Assembly (NCBI GenBank): GCA_038745585.1
Contig: JBCDLH010000009.1
Span: forward strand, 62,001-126,000
Length of the DNA: 64,000 nt
From: HLUCCA09 sp038745585
Lineage (GTDB): Bacteria > Pseudomonadota > Alphaproteobacteria > Rhodobacterales > Rhodobacteraceae
Reading direction: 5' to 3'
Shown here one piece after another: positions 32,292-41,800 of this stretch (positions are counted from its first letter, which is position 1; the number at the start of each line of letters is the position of its first letter). The translations under genes and the position numbers were made by a program. The notes beneath the pieces were generated by a model, which ran no database searches, was not told the DNA's origin, and saw nothing but the letters and a program-made list of their open reading frames with translations.

Positions 32292-33890
32292 ATGGATATC
32301 GGACGCGTGAACCCGGCCCAGCGCCTGGAGGATCAAGGCATAACGGGGCTCGGCAGCGTCTCTTACAACCTTATCGAGCCCGCCCTCATCGAAGCCGCGC
32401 TGAAGCGAGGCGAAGGAAAGCTCGGTCTCGGGGGCACGTTCCTCGTCGAAACTGGGCAATTCACCGGCCGGTCGCCCAAGGACAAGCACGTTGTCCGCGA
32501 CGCTGAGACCGAAGACACGATCTGGTGGGAAAATAATCGCCCAATGTCCAGCCAGGGCTTCGACGCGCTCTATGCCGACATGCGCGCGCACATGGAAGGC
32601 GGCGACTACTTTGTGCAGGACCTTTACGCCGGGGCCGATCCATCGCTTCAACTCGAAGTGCGGATCGTCAGCGAGCTGGCCTGGCACAGCCTTTTTATCC
32701 GCCATCTCTTGCGCCGTCCGCCGCGCGCCGCGCTCGACCGGTTCGAACCCGACTACACCGTAATCAACTGTCCGTCTTTCAAGGCAAATCCGGCCAAGCA
32801 CGGCTGCAGGTCCGAGACCGTCATCGCGCTAAACCTGACCGAAAAACTGATCTTGATCGGCGGGACGGAATATGCGGGCGAGAACAAGAAATCCGTCTTT
32901 ACGTTGCTGAATTATCTATTGCCAGAGCGCGGGGTGATGCCGATGCATTGCTCGGCCAACCATGCCGAGAGCAATCCTGTTGATGCGGCTGTCTTCTTCG
33001 GCCTCTCCGGCACTGGCAAGACGACGCTCTCGGCTGATCCGAACCGCACGCTCATCGGCGACGATGAGCATGGCTGGTCCGACCGTGGCACGTTCAACTT
33101 CGAGGGTGGCTGCTACGCCAAAACGATCTCTCTCTCGCCCGAGGCCGAGCCCGAGATTTTCGCGACGACGTCGGCGTTTGGCACCGTCATTGAGAACATG
33201 GTCTACGACGCCGAGACCTTTGCGCTCGATTTCGAGGATGACAGCCTCACCGCAAATATGCGTTGCGCCTACCCGATGGAGGCGATCTCCAATGCTTCCG
33301 AGAGCGGGATGGGCGGGCATCCCAAGAACATCATCATGCTGACCTGTGATGCGTTCGGCGTGCTGCCGCCCATCGCGCGGCTGACGCCCGCGCAAGCGAT
33401 GTATCACTTTCTGTCTGGCTTCACCTCTAAGATCGCAGGCACCGAGCGCGGCGTGACGGAGCCCGAGCCCACCTTCTCCACCTGCTTCGGCGCGCCCTTC
33501 ATGCCGCGTCGGCCGGAGGTCTACGGCAAGCTCCTCCAGGAGAAGATCGCCTCCCACGGGGCAACGTGCTGGTTGGTAAACACCGGCTGGACGGGCGGCG
33601 CCTATGGCACGGGAAGCCGGATGCCGATCAAAGCGACGCGCGCGCTTCTCTCCGCCGCGCTCGACGGCTCGCTCTCCGAGGCGACCTTTCGCAAAGACGA
33701 GAACTTCGGCTTCCACGTCCCGGTGACCGTTGCCGGCGTCGATGCGCAGCTGCTCGACCCCCGCGCGACCTGGGCCGACAAGGCCGCCTATGACCGTCAG
33801 GCGGACAAGTTGGTCGAGATGTTTGCGGAGAATTTCGAGCAATACGTACCGTTCATCGACGATGACGTGAAAGCGGTCGCCATCGGGTAG
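32292..33890 (+). CDS. pckA: Phosphoenolpyruvate carboxykinase (ATP)
   Basis: A 532-residue ATP-type PEPCK, converting oxaloacetate to PEP with ATP at the start of gluconeogenesis. Visible are TGRSPKDKHVVRD, GVMPMHCSANHA, the P-loop GLSGTGKTTLS (237-247), the metal block GDDEHGWSDRGTFNFEGGCY and TRALLSAALDGSL. GGGAG lies 7 bases before ATG 32292; a longer frame from 32151 was rejected. Divergent from chvI, as in many alphaproteobacteria. Confidence 0.97.
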   Translation: MDIGRVNPAQRLEDQGITGLGSVSYNLIEPALIEAALKRGEGKLGLGGTFLVETGQFTGRSPKDKHVVRDAETEDTIWWENNRPMSSQGFDALYADMRAHMEGGDYFVQDLYAGADPSLQLEVRIVSELAWHSLFIRHLLRRPPRAALDRFEPDYTVINCPSFKANPAKHGCRSETVIALNLTEKLILIGGTEYAGENKKSVFTLLNYLLPERGVMPMHCSANHAESNPVDAAVFFGLSGTGKTTLSADPNRTLIGDDEHGWSDRGTFNFEGGCYAKTISLSPEAEPEIFATTSAFGTVIENMVYDAETFALDFEDDSLTANMRCAYPMEAISNASESGMGGHPKNIIMLTCDAFGVLPPIARLTPAQAMYHFLSGFTSKIAGTERGVTEPEPTFSTCFGAPFMPRRPEVYGKLLQEKIASHGATCWLVNTGWTGGAYGTGSRMPIKATRALLSAALDGSLSEATFRKDENFGFHVPVTVAGVDAQLLDPRATWADKAAYDRQADKLVEMFAENFEQYVPFIDDDVKAVAIG

Positions 33891-33898
33891 CGTAGGCT

Positions 33899-34450
33899 AT
33901 GGCGCGCTTGGGACCCCTGGTGGCGACCGTTTGCCTGGCGACGGCCCCGGCAATGGCCGACCAGCCCTTCGTGGCCGACGGGATCGAGATCCTCGATTAC
34001 GGTATCATTTGCTCCGAAGGCGACGTCCGCCGAGAGGCGGCGCCGGAGACCGATCTCGGCTACGTCACGCGCCCCACAGGCGACGTGAGCGTTGCCGCGA
34101 CTACCCGGTATGTCGCCGCCGAGCCGGGACTGATGTTTGGCGTCGAAGCCATCGCGCGGCACGCAGGGCTTGACGATGCGACGATGACCGTGCGCCATCC
34201 GCCCTTTCCCGACACCGGGACCGACGAACAAAGCTGGGAAACGGGCTTTTTCACGGATGAGCCTACTATCAATTACTATCGCTTCGACCTGCCGACCGAA
34301 ATGGTACCCGGCATCTGGACCTTTATAGCCCACGCAAACGACACGCTCCTCTTTTCGGTCGAGTTCCGCCTCCGCGGGCCAGGTCTTGCACCGGGCTATG
34401 GCGAGGTCTGTGCGACACTTGCTGCTGCTGTCCACGCGGAGCACGGCTGA
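33899..34450 (+). CDS. DUF3859-like exported protein
   Basis: A 183-residue protein with a cleavable signal peptide (MARLGPLVATVCLATAPAMA). The mature part, with VADGIEILDYGIICSEGDVR and FDLPTEMVPGIWTFIAHAND, matches the DUF3859 pattern of small Rhodobacteral periplasmic proteins. No function is known. It starts 9 bases after pckA stops and is likely co-transcribed with it. Confidence 0.75.
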   Translation: MARLGPLVATVCLATAPAMADQPFVADGIEILDYGIICSEGDVRREAAPETDLGYVTRPTGDVSVAATTRYVAAEPGLMFGVEAIARHAGLDDATMTVRHPPFPDTGTDEQSWETGFFTDEPTINYYRFDLPTEMVPGIWTFIAHANDTLLFSVEFRLRGPGLAPGYGEVCATLAAAVHAEHG

Positions 34451-34456
34451 GCGCTG

Positions 34457-35182
34457 ATGCACGATCTCGTTGGTGTTGATGGCTGCCGGGGCGGATGGCT
34501 TGCGGTGGTCCTTCCCGGCGGTGACGTGCGCCGCGCGCACGCACGGATCATGTCTCGTGCGGCGGACCTTTGGGGCCTCGGGGCGCCGATCGCCATAGAC
34601 ATGCCCGTCGGCTTGATGGATCGGCCAGCGGACGGCGCACGCCCGGCAGATGCCGCGGCCCGCCGGTTTCTCGCAGCGCACAATTTCGATGGGCACCGTG
34701 GCGTCGGCGCGCGGGTCTTCGGCCTGCCGACCCGGGCGCATCTCGACATTCTGCGAAAGGGCGGAGACTACGCCGCCCTGCGCGCAGCCTTTCCCTCGCC
34801 GAACGCGCTCTCAAAGCAAAGCTGGAACATTTGCGCCAAGATCGCAGAGCTTGACGACCTTCTGCGCCGCTGCCCTGCTGCTCCATTCTGGGAGGCTCAT
34901 CCAGAGGTCGCCTTCGCGCACCATGCCGGGCGCACACTAGCGCCCAAGAAGACGGGACTGGGGGCTCAGGCGCGACGGGAGCTGCTCGATAGAGCAGGCT
35001 TTGCTGTCAACACCCTGTCGCAGAGCCTTCCGCCGTCGCGCGCCGCGTGGGCCGAGGACGATCTCTTCGACGCCTGCATCCTCGCACTGACCGCAGGTCG
35101 CATCGCTGCAGGTGTCCATGCAGGCCTGCCCAGCCTGGACGAGCGCGACAGCCGCGGCCTGCGGCGCGCTATTCATTATTGA
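34457..35182 (+). CDS. DUF429 domain protein
   Basis: A 241-residue DUF429 protein with an RNase-H-like fold: VGVDGCRGGWLAVVL at the N-terminus (VD then GW), IAIDMPVGLMD with the second acid, and DDLFDACILALTAGRIA at the C-terminus. The acids suggest a metal-dependent nuclease or hydrolase, but no member has a firm role in this subgroup. It follows the DUF3859 gene by 6 bases in the pckA string. Confidence 0.85.
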   Translation: MHDLVGVDGCRGGWLAVVLPGGDVRRAHARIMSRAADLWGLGAPIAIDMPVGLMDRPADGARPADAAARRFLAAHNFDGHRGVGARVFGLPTRAHLDILRKGGDYAALRAAFPSPNALSKQSWNICAKIAELDDLLRRCPAAPFWEAHPEVAFAHHAGRTLAPKKTGLGAQARRELLDRAGFAVNTLSQSLPPSRAAWAEDDLFDACILALTAGRIAAGVHAGLPSLDERDSRGLRRAIHY

Positions 35183-35285
35183 ACCGGGCCACTAAGTAAC
35201 CGGGTCATTACGGAACCGGCCGCGCGGGTCCGCCGTTCCTGCGGCGCCTGGGGCGGCGAGACCGGCACCCTGCGAAGCGTTGTGT

Positions 35286-36053
35286 TCAGCCGAAGACCGC
35301 CCGCCGCACGAGGTTGAGCCCCGCGATGATCAAAACGACGAGCGTTAGCTTGCGAAAGAGTGCCTGGTCGATCCGGTCTTGGATTTGGAGCCCGAGCCAC
35401 GTGCCAACGACGGCCGGCACGACGAGCGCCACTGACAAGGGCCAGGTCGTATGGTTCAGCACGCCCGACTGCAGATGCGCAACGAGAAGGAGGGCGCCGC
35501 CGAGGCCGAAGGCGACCCCCTGCACCCGCATCTGCTCCTTCTTCGGCGTGCCAAGCGCGGTGAGATACATCACCATCGGCGGCCCCCAGACGCCCGAGAG
35601 CCCGCCGAAGAAGCCCGAGACGACGCCAAAGCCGACCTCGGCCGACCCTCTTTGCTGTTCGCTCAGGATCAGGACCCAGCCTACGAGCTGTGAGAGCCCG
35701 AATAGGACAATGGGCACCCCGATCAACGCCAAGAGCACTCGGGTGTCAAGCCAGCCCACGAGCTGCGCGCTCAGAACGAGGACCGTGCCCGCGATAAAGA
35801 GGTACCGCTTATGGTGCAAAAGCGACTGCCACGCCGCCGCCCCGCCCTGCCGAAACGCCTGAAGTGCGTTCGACACGAGCGTTGGGGCAAGGAGCGCTGC
35901 AATTGCGATCTCCGGTGGCAAGAATGAACCGAGACCCGAGATCATCACCATCGGCATGGCAAAGCCCACCAAGCCTTTCACCAGACCTGCAAAGAGCGCC
36001 ACCGCGAAGCACAGAACAAGCAAGGTTGGAGTAAGAAGATCGAGCCCGAGCAT
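35286..36053 (-). CDS. TauE/SafE-family sulfite/sulfonate exporter-like permease
   Basis: A 255-residue integral membrane protein with about eight helices arranged as two four-helix repeats (LLVLCFAVALFAGLVKGLVG and FGVVSGFFGGLSGVWGPPMV carry the repeat signature G-x-x-GG-x-x-G). The family exports sulfite, sulfoacetate or other anions across the inner membrane. ATG 36053 chosen over 36095 because it begins at the first helix. Confidence 0.88.
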   Translation of the reverse strand: MLGLDLLTPTLLVLCFAVALFAGLVKGLVGFAMPMVMISGLGSFLPPEIAIAALLAPTLVSNALQAFRQGGAAAWQSLLHHKRYLFIAGTVLVLSAQLVGWLDTRVLLALIGVPIVLFGLSQLVGWVLILSEQQRGSAEVGFGVVSGFFGGLSGVWGPPMVMYLTALGTPKKEQMRVQGVAFGLGGALLLVAHLQSGVLNHTTWPLSVALVVPAVVGTWLGLQIQDRIDQALFRKLTLVVLIIAGLNLVRRAVFG

Positions 36054-36596
36054 GGCCTCGGGTCCTAACCCACTGATCCTCGGGCGCCAGTACAATCTGT
36101 CGGCAACGGGTGGCTCTCTTTTCGGCGTGGGTCACCTATCGGCTACGGGCGCGTCCCTGAGGACCGCGAGCCCACGTCCGTGCAGAGCACGAACGCGCGG
36201 AAGGGACGCCGCAGGACGCATTGCCAGCCACGTCCTGCACCCTCTCGTCACGTTTCGTCTCGGCTAGGTGGTGCTTCGTCGCCCCTTCACACCCAACTCT
36301 CAGCGAGGCGGGGCTTTTCTCAGCGAGCTGTGGAGGCGCCGAAATAAAGCCGTGCGGCTTGGCTTCGAGGGCGCTTCCAACCGACAACGCCGGCGCGGTT
36401 GGCGCTCCGGTTGGACGGCTTGATCGTCCCTGCGACCACTGAGAAAAGATCCCCCACGCGTAAGAACTCCCAAACGGCCCCGACATATTCGTTCGCACTC
36501 GCAGCGCCGCACGAATATTTGTTGCGCTGCGACTGCGAAGGCCCTATGTCCACGGCGAGTTGGAATATGCATTGACGATGGAGAGGGAGGCGCCCC
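36054..36596. other. Intergenic region upstream of mcd, no gene seen
   Basis: 543 bases between the leftward permease and the rightward mcd. Small frames are not protein-like. A striking 16-base inverted repeat lies at 36492-36539, close to the mcd start; a direct repeat of TCTCAGCGAG also occurs near 36297 and 36318. Confidence 0.55.
36492..36539. promoter_or_regulatory. 16-bp inverted repeat 57 bp upstream of mcd
   Basis: TTCGCACTCGCAGCGC (36492-36507) and GCGCTGCGACTGCGAA (36524-36539) are reverse complements except for one position, separated by 16 AT-rich bases. The spacing between arm centres is 32 bases, about three helical turns. No U-run follows, so an operator for mcd is more likely than a terminator. 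The regulator is not known. Confidence 0.5.
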
Positions 36597-38288
36597 ATGG
36601 CCCATGACGGACAGGATATCTCAGCCAGTGGTTTCGACACGGCCCTCCTGCCGGATCTCCTTTCGCTGACCGGGGCCGCTGTGCCGCCCTGCGTTGAGAT
36701 CCTCGAAAAGGCCCTCGCCGCCGTCCGCGCAGTCGTCTCCGATGGAGATCGCGTCTCGGGCACATTGGTCGAGCAACACCAGACCGCCGCGCACGGGCTG
36801 GCCTGGCTCGCGACCTATGTCGAAAGCTTGCGGCAGATGCAGGGCTGGGCGGAGCGGCTTGAGACCGAGGGCCAGTTTGGGGAAATAGAGCAACTCATTC
36901 ACCAGATCGCCTTTGGTGAGTACCTCTGGCAGATCTACGGCGGCATCCCGATGAGCCAGGGCGAAATCGTTCGCCTGCAGGATATCGGCCTCACCCAGGA
37001 AGATCAGCGCGCGCTGATGGCGCCCGAGATCATGACGCTGACGCAGCGCGGCAACAGCCAGGTCGCGCGCGCGCGCCTTGTTGAGCTGATGCAAGACCAG
37101 GCCGCCAACGCGACCTTCGGCGCCTGTGGCCTCGACGACGAGCTCGACATGATCCGCGATCAGTTCCGTCGCTACGCGGTCGAGCGGATCGAGCCCGAGG
37201 CGCATGAATGGCATCTCAAGGATGAGCTGATCCCGATGGACGTGATCGAAGAGTTGTCCGAGATGGGCGTCTTCGGCCTGACCATTCCCGAGGAATTTGG
37301 CGGCCTGGGCATGTCGAAAGCCTCGATGTGCGTTGTCTCCGAAGAGCTTTCCCGCGGCTATATCGGTGTGGGGAGCTTGGGCACCCGCTCCGAGATCGCG
37401 GCCGAGCTCATCATCTGCGGCGGTACCGAAGCGCAAAAAGCAAAGTGGCTTCCCGGCCTCGCCAGCGGAGAAATCCTTCCGACCGCCGTCTTCACCGAGC
37501 CCAACACTGGCTCGGACCTCGGCGCCCTTCGCACGAAAGCGGTCAAGGATGGGGACGACTGGATCATCAACGGCAACAAGACCTGGATCACGCATGCCGC
37601 CCGCACCCATGTGATGACGGTGCTCGCCCGCACGATCCCCGGCACGACGGATTACAAGGGCCTTTCGATGTTCCTTGCCGAGAAGACGCCGGGTACGGAC
37701 GAAGCGCCTTGGCAGGACCCGGGCATTTCCGGCGGCGAGATTGAAGTCCTCGGCTACCGCGGCATGAAGGAATACACGGTCAATTTCGACGATTTCAAAG
37801 TGAAGGGCGAAAACCTCCTCGGCGACAGCGAGGGCGAAGGCTTTAAGCAGCTGATGCAGACCTTCGAGAGCGCCCGCATCCAGACGGCGGCCCGTGCCAT
37901 CGGTGTCGCGCAATCCGCGCTCGATATCTCGATGAAATACGCCATCGACCGCAAGCAGTTTGGCCAGCCGCTCATCGCCTTCCCCCGTGTCTCGGGCAAG
38001 CTCGCGATGATGGCTGTTGAGATCATGGTGGCGCGCCAGCTCACCTATTTCTCCGCCCGCGAGAAGGACGCCGAGCGCCGCTGCGATCTTGAGGCCGGAA
38101 TGGCCAAACTCCTGGGCGCACGTGTGGCCTGGGCCGCCGCAGATAACGGCCTGCAGATCCACGGCGGAAATGGCTTTGCGCTCGAATACGCAATCTCCCG
38201 CGTCCTCTGCGACGCACGTATCCTCAGCATTTTCGAGGGGGCAGCCGAGATCCAGGCACAGGTGATCGCGCGACGCCTTCTTGCTTGA
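36597..38288 (+). CDS. mcd: (2S)-methylsuccinyl-CoA dehydrogenase
   Basis: A 563-residue flavin acyl-CoA dehydrogenase with a ~150-residue N-terminal extension (HGLAWLATYVESLRQMQGWA, IAFGEYLWQIYGGIPMSQGE) that is diagnostic of Mcd. The core has GVFGLTIPEEFGGLGMSK, AVFTEPNTGSDLGALRTKA and IHGGNGFALEYAISRVLCD. It oxidises (2S)-methylsuccinyl-CoA to mesaconyl-CoA in the ethylmalonyl-CoA pathway for C2 assimilation, at the expense of ETF. Other pathway genes (ccr, ecm, mch) are not in the window. GGAGG 6 bases upstream of the ATG. Confidence 0.94.
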   Translation: MAHDGQDISASGFDTALLPDLLSLTGAAVPPCVEILEKALAAVRAVVSDGDRVSGTLVEQHQTAAHGLAWLATYVESLRQMQGWAERLETEGQFGEIEQLIHQIAFGEYLWQIYGGIPMSQGEIVRLQDIGLTQEDQRALMAPEIMTLTQRGNSQVARARLVELMQDQAANATFGACGLDDELDMIRDQFRRYAVERIEPEAHEWHLKDELIPMDVIEELSEMGVFGLTIPEEFGGLGMSKASMCVVSEELSRGYIGVGSLGTRSEIAAELIICGGTEAQKAKWLPGLASGEILPTAVFTEPNTGSDLGALRTKAVKDGDDWIINGNKTWITHAARTHVMTVLARTIPGTTDYKGLSMFLAEKTPGTDEAPWQDPGISGGEIEVLGYRGMKEYTVNFDDFKVKGENLLGDSEGEGFKQLMQTFESARIQTAARAIGVAQSALDISMKYAIDRKQFGQPLIAFPRVSGKLAMMAVEIMVARQLTYFSAREKDAERRCDLEAGMAKLLGARVAWAAADNGLQIHGGNGFALEYAISRVLCDARILSIFEGAAEIQAQVIARRLLA

Positions 38289-38623
38289 GCGTTGCAGGCT
38301 GGGCGCCGAGGGCGTCTTGGATTTTGCGACCGCGGTTAGACGAGCCTGAGCGATGCCGAACGTCCGGCTGTGAGTGAAACCAGCATGCTTGCGTGCGGGT
38401 TGTCGGGATGCGCGCCCCAGCGCCGGGTGACGGCACCGGTCCAGAACCGCCCCGTTCTCCGGAGGCGGCGCGCCTTCGCTCAACCCGCGGTCCAAAGCCC
38501 GTTCGCATCCGGGGCGTCAGTGGGAATTGCAGGAGCCATACCAGCTGTCGTGCCTCTTCCTCCAACGCGAAACGCATCGCACCTTTGTCCCGCGGGAACC
38601 ATCCCATATGTCGCACGAAACCG
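38289..38623. other. Intergenic, no gene seen
   Basis: 335 bases between mcd and the reductase gene. The frames here are shadows or extend the reductase upstream without a good start. No clear terminator follows mcd. Confidence 0.5.
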
Positions 38624-39610
38624 ATGCATCTCTTGATCACTGGCGTCGGCGGCTATCTGGGGCGCCACATCACGGCCGAAGCCCTTGCCCAGGGCCACAG
38701 CGTCCGCGCAACGCTGCGCGACCCAAACCGCCACAGCACCCTTGCCGCCGATCTCGGCGCACCGATGGACCGGCTCGAGGTAGCCCGAGTGGACCTGCTC
38801 TCCGACACGGGCTGGGATACGGCGATGGACGGGATCGACGCCGTGCTCCACACCGCCTCTCCAGTGCCGACCGCAGCGCCCGCCAGCGACGACGCTATTC
38901 TCCGCCCCGCCATCGACGGCACGAAGCGGGTCTTACACGCCGCCACGCGCGCGGGCATTCGCCGCGCCGTGGTGACCTCCTCCATCGCCGCCATCCTCGG
39001 CGCACCGGGCAAGGGACCGGGGGACACCTTTACGCATGCGGACTGGACAGATCCCGACTCCCCCAGCACCCGCGCCTATGCCCGTGCCAAGACATGTGCC
39101 GAGCGCGCCGCGCGCGAGATTGCGGACGCAACACCGGGGCTCGCCCTTGCCACAATCAACCCCGGCTATGTCTTCGGCGCACCCCGCGGCGGCGGCGTGA
39201 CCTCGTCGCTGACCTTGATCGACATGCTGCTGAAGGGGCGCCTGCCGCTCCTTGCGCGCCTTGCCTTTCCCTCGGTCTCGGCCCAAGACGTCGCCGCTGC
39301 GCATCTTTCTGCCCTCCACGCTCCGGCAGGCGCCCGCATCCTCGCCTCGGGGCCGACGCTGTGGCTCTGTGACATCGCGCGCGCCGTGCGTCGCGCCGTG
39401 CCCGGCGCGCGGGTGCCGCGCCTCGTCGCGCCGGATTGGACGGTGCGGCTGGCCAACCGCCTCTCGCCGTCCCTGCGCATGATCGCGGGTGGGGTTGGCG
39501 AGGCGCGCTACACCGATCCCGCCACATGCGAGGCGCTCCTCGGACGTCCGCTCTCCGATCCGCTAGATGCCGTTGCCGAAACCGCGCGCGCCCTCGCCGC
39601 CCGGTGCTAG
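38624..39610 (+). CDS. NAD(P)-dependent epimerase/reductase (extended SDR)
   Basis: A 328-residue extended short-chain dehydrogenase. HLLITGVGGYLGRHI (GxxGxxG) binds the cofactor; SSIAAILG and AYARAKTCAE give the Ser and YxxxK catalytic residues. The overall pattern resembles dihydroflavonol-4-reductase-like and 3-beta-HSD-like reductases. Substrate unknown. ATG 38624 begins exactly at the Rossmann strand and is preferred to the upstream in-frame start at 38393. Confidence 0.82.
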   Translation: MHLLITGVGGYLGRHITAEALAQGHSVRATLRDPNRHSTLAADLGAPMDRLEVARVDLLSDTGWDTAMDGIDAVLHTASPVPTAAPASDDAILRPAIDGTKRVLHAATRAGIRRAVVTSSIAAILGAPGKGPGDTFTHADWTDPDSPSTRAYARAKTCAERAAREIADATPGLALATINPGYVFGAPRGGGVTSSLTLIDMLLKGRLPLLARLAFPSVSAQDVAAAHLSALHAPAGARILASGPTLWLCDIARAVRRAVPGARVPRLVAPDWTVRLANRLSPSLRMIAGGVGEARYTDPATCEALLGRPLSDPLDAVAETARALAARC

Positions 39611-39628
39611 CCTTACCAGTTCAAGGGC

Positions 39629-40354
39629 TTAGGCCTGCCGCGTGAGCGCCTCGATCAACCGCGTTCGTGCGTCCGGCAACGGCTTGTCGCCGAGCGACGG
39701 CGCGAGCCGATTGGCTAGGAAATGCCCGGTGGTAACGAGCGCCTCCAGTACCTCGCGCAGCCCCTCGGGCGCGGCTCCCCGGAGGCAAGGCGGGAGGGGC
39801 AAAAGCCGGTCAGCCCAGATACCAGCCCCCGCAGCGCTCACGGCCCGCCCCGTGCGCGGCGAGACGAAAACCAGCCCCTCCTCCGCGCCCGTCACGGCGC
39901 AGGATGACAGGTCGAGCCCAAAACCCATCTCCGACAAAAGCGCCGCCTCCCAGCGCAGATAGGCATAGGGCCAGAGCGCGCTCTCGCCGATGAGATCGAG
40001 CACCGCTTCGGTCTGCCGGTAGAGCGCCGGATAAGCCTGCCGTTCAGGCAAAACAAACGCCGCAAGCGCCGTCACGGCCGCCACGCCCGCAAGCGACGCG
40101 CGGTCGCCCAAAACCGTGGCCGCACGCCCGCGCAACGGCTCGACGGTGAAATTACCCAGATGCTCTTCCAGCCGCGCGCGCCAGGTCAGGTCGAGCTGCG
40201 CGCCAGGCTGCAAGACCGGCGCCATCCGACGCCCGCCGCCGCCGCGGACAACGCCTGCATGGCGCCCCCGCGCCTCGGTAAAGGTGTCGATGATCGCCGC
40301 ACTCTCGCCGTGCCGCCGCACCGTAAGGAGGATCCCCTCCGCCCGCCACTCCAT
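39629..40354 (-). CDS. recO: DNA repair protein RecO
   Basis: A 241-residue RecO. The N-terminal OB fold starts MEWRAEGILLTVRRHGESAA and the C-terminal helical part holds YLRWEAALLSEMGFGLDLS. RecO loads RecA on SSB-covered gaps with RecR. Last gene of the pdxJ-acpS-lepB-rnc-era-DUF1491-recO block. Confidence 0.92.
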   Translation of the reverse strand: MEWRAEGILLTVRRHGESAAIIDTFTEARGRHAGVVRGGGGRRMAPVLQPGAQLDLTWRARLEEHLGNFTVEPLRGRAATVLGDRASLAGVAAVTALAAFVLPERQAYPALYRQTEAVLDLIGESALWPYAYLRWEAALLSEMGFGLDLSSCAVTGAEEGLVFVSPRTGRAVSAAGAGIWADRLLPLPPCLRGAAPEGLREVLEALVTTGHFLANRLAPSLGDKPLPDARTRLIEALTRQA

Positions 40355-40475
40355 CAGATCGGCCGCGCCCGCACCGGCACCCCCAGCGCATGGCAGCAGG
40401 CACAGCGCGCGCCCTGCCCGCTTCTTCTTGCCTCAAATGCCGAACTCTTCGCGGAAGACACCCGCGGCGCGTCGG

Positions 40476-40802
40476 TCATTCGAGCCCCGGCGCGTCCAAA
40501 AACGGCCGCCCTGCCCGGTCCTCGATCTCGACGACCCAGAGATCGGGGTCTAAGGCCTGCGCGCGCGCGATTGCGGCGTCGACCTCGGCCTCCGGACCAT
40601 CGGCCAGCACGTCCCAGGGGCGGCTGCCATCCATCGCGGTGATCCGCTGATAAGCCCGAGCGCGGCCGTCGAGGCTCGCGCATTTGACGACGATTGCGCC
40701 CGCCGTCGCATCGCCCCGCGCGCTCACATAGACCGGCACGCCTTGCGCTTCGAGCCGCGCCCGATAGGCGTCGACCCAGAGGCCCGATACGAGCCGCGCC
40801 AC
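40476..40802 (-). CDS. DUF1491 family protein
   Basis: A 108-residue alphaproteobacterial protein of unknown function. RLVSGLWVDAYRARLEAQGV and the RPWDVLADGPEAEVDAAIAR segment with DPDLWVVEIEDR at the end match DUF1491. It lies between era (5 bases) and recO, its usual place in Rhodobacterales. Confidence 0.85.
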   Translation of the reverse strand: MARLVSGLWVDAYRARLEAQGVPVYVSARGDATAGAIVVKCASLDGRARAYQRITAMDGSRPWDVLADGPEAEVDAAIARAQALDPDLWVVEIEDRAGRPFLDAPGLE

Positions 40803-40807
40803 GGCGC

Positions 40808-41719
40808 TCAGCCCTCCCCATCGCGGAAATCAAGCCCCATCTCGGAATAGCGCGCCGCCTCGTCTAGCCAGTTCGGCCGGACTTTGACTTGCGTGAAGAG
40901 GTGCACTTTGCGGTCGAGAAAAGCCTCTAGATCGGCGCGTGCGGCCTGGCCCACCGCCTTGAGTGCCTGGCCTTTGGCCCCGAGCACGATCCCCTTATGC
41001 CCGTCGCGGGCGACATATATCACCTGGTCGATGCGCACCGATCCGTCTTTGCGCTCATCCCATCCTTCGGTTTCGACCGTGAGTTGGTAGGGCAGCTCCT
41101 GGTGCAGCCGCAGCGTCAGCTTTTCGCGCGTCGTCTCGGCGGCGAGCATGCGGAGCGGCAGATCGGCGATCTGGTCTTCGGGATAAAGCCACGGTCCTTC
41201 GGGGAGGGCGCCCGCAAGCCAGTCACGCAAATCGTCGACGCCGTGCCCCTTCTCGGCCGAGATCATGAAGGTCTGCGCAAAGGGATAGGCTGCGTTCGCC
41301 GCCTCCGTGAGGCCCAAAAGCACCGGCGCCTCGACCCGGTCGATCTTGTTGATCGCCAGGGCCACCGGCCGCCCTTCCGTGCCGCGCTCTTTCAGCGCGT
41401 TGAGGATCGCCATGACACCGTCCGTCAGCCCGCGATGCGCCTCGATCAGCAGCACGACCACATCGGCATCCGCCGCCCCGGCCCAAGCGGCGGCGACCAT
41501 CGCGCGGTCCAGCCGCCGGCGCGGTCGAAAAAGCCCCGGCGTGTCGACAAAGACGAGCTGCGCCGCGCCCGAGAGCGCAACGCCTCGGATCCGCGCCCGC
41601 GTCGTCTGGACCTTGTGAGTCACGATCGAGACCTTGGCTCCGACCATGCGGTTCAGCAGCGTGGACTTGCCGGCATTGGGCTCGCCGATCAGCGCGACAA
41701 AGCCGCAACGTGTCGTCAT
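40808..41719 (-). CDS. era: GTPase Era
   Basis: A 303-residue Ras-like GTPase plus KH domain that assists 16S rRNA maturation and 30S assembly. GEPNAGKSTLLN is G1, VFVDTPGLF G3 and NKIDR G4. The C-terminal KH part has GAKGQALKAVGQAARADLEA. The ATG at 41719 has AAGGAGA 6 bases upstream; the ATG at 41740 is 7 codons earlier. Confidence 0.96.
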   Translation of the reverse strand: MTTRCGFVALIGEPNAGKSTLLNRMVGAKVSIVTHKVQTTRARIRGVALSGAAQLVFVDTPGLFRPRRRLDRAMVAAAWAGAADADVVVLLIEAHRGLTDGVMAILNALKERGTEGRPVALAINKIDRVEAPVLLGLTEAANAAYPFAQTFMISAEKGHGVDDLRDWLAGALPEGPWLYPEDQIADLPLRMLAAETTREKLTLRLHQELPYQLTVETEGWDERKDGSVRIDQVIYVARDGHKGIVLGAKGQALKAVGQAARADLEAFLDRKVHLFTQVKVRPNWLDEAARYSEMGLDFRDGEG

Positions 41720-41800
41720 CGGATGTCTCCTTGCCTCCACCGGGCCATGTAGGGCATCCCGCGCGCGACCGGAACCCGCGCCGCCACGGATCGGTGCGAG

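Noticed and set aside
36621..38495. 624-codon minus-strand frame opposite mcd
   Set aside because: Low-complexity, motif-free translation exactly antisense to mcd, which has full family motifs and a good ribosome site.
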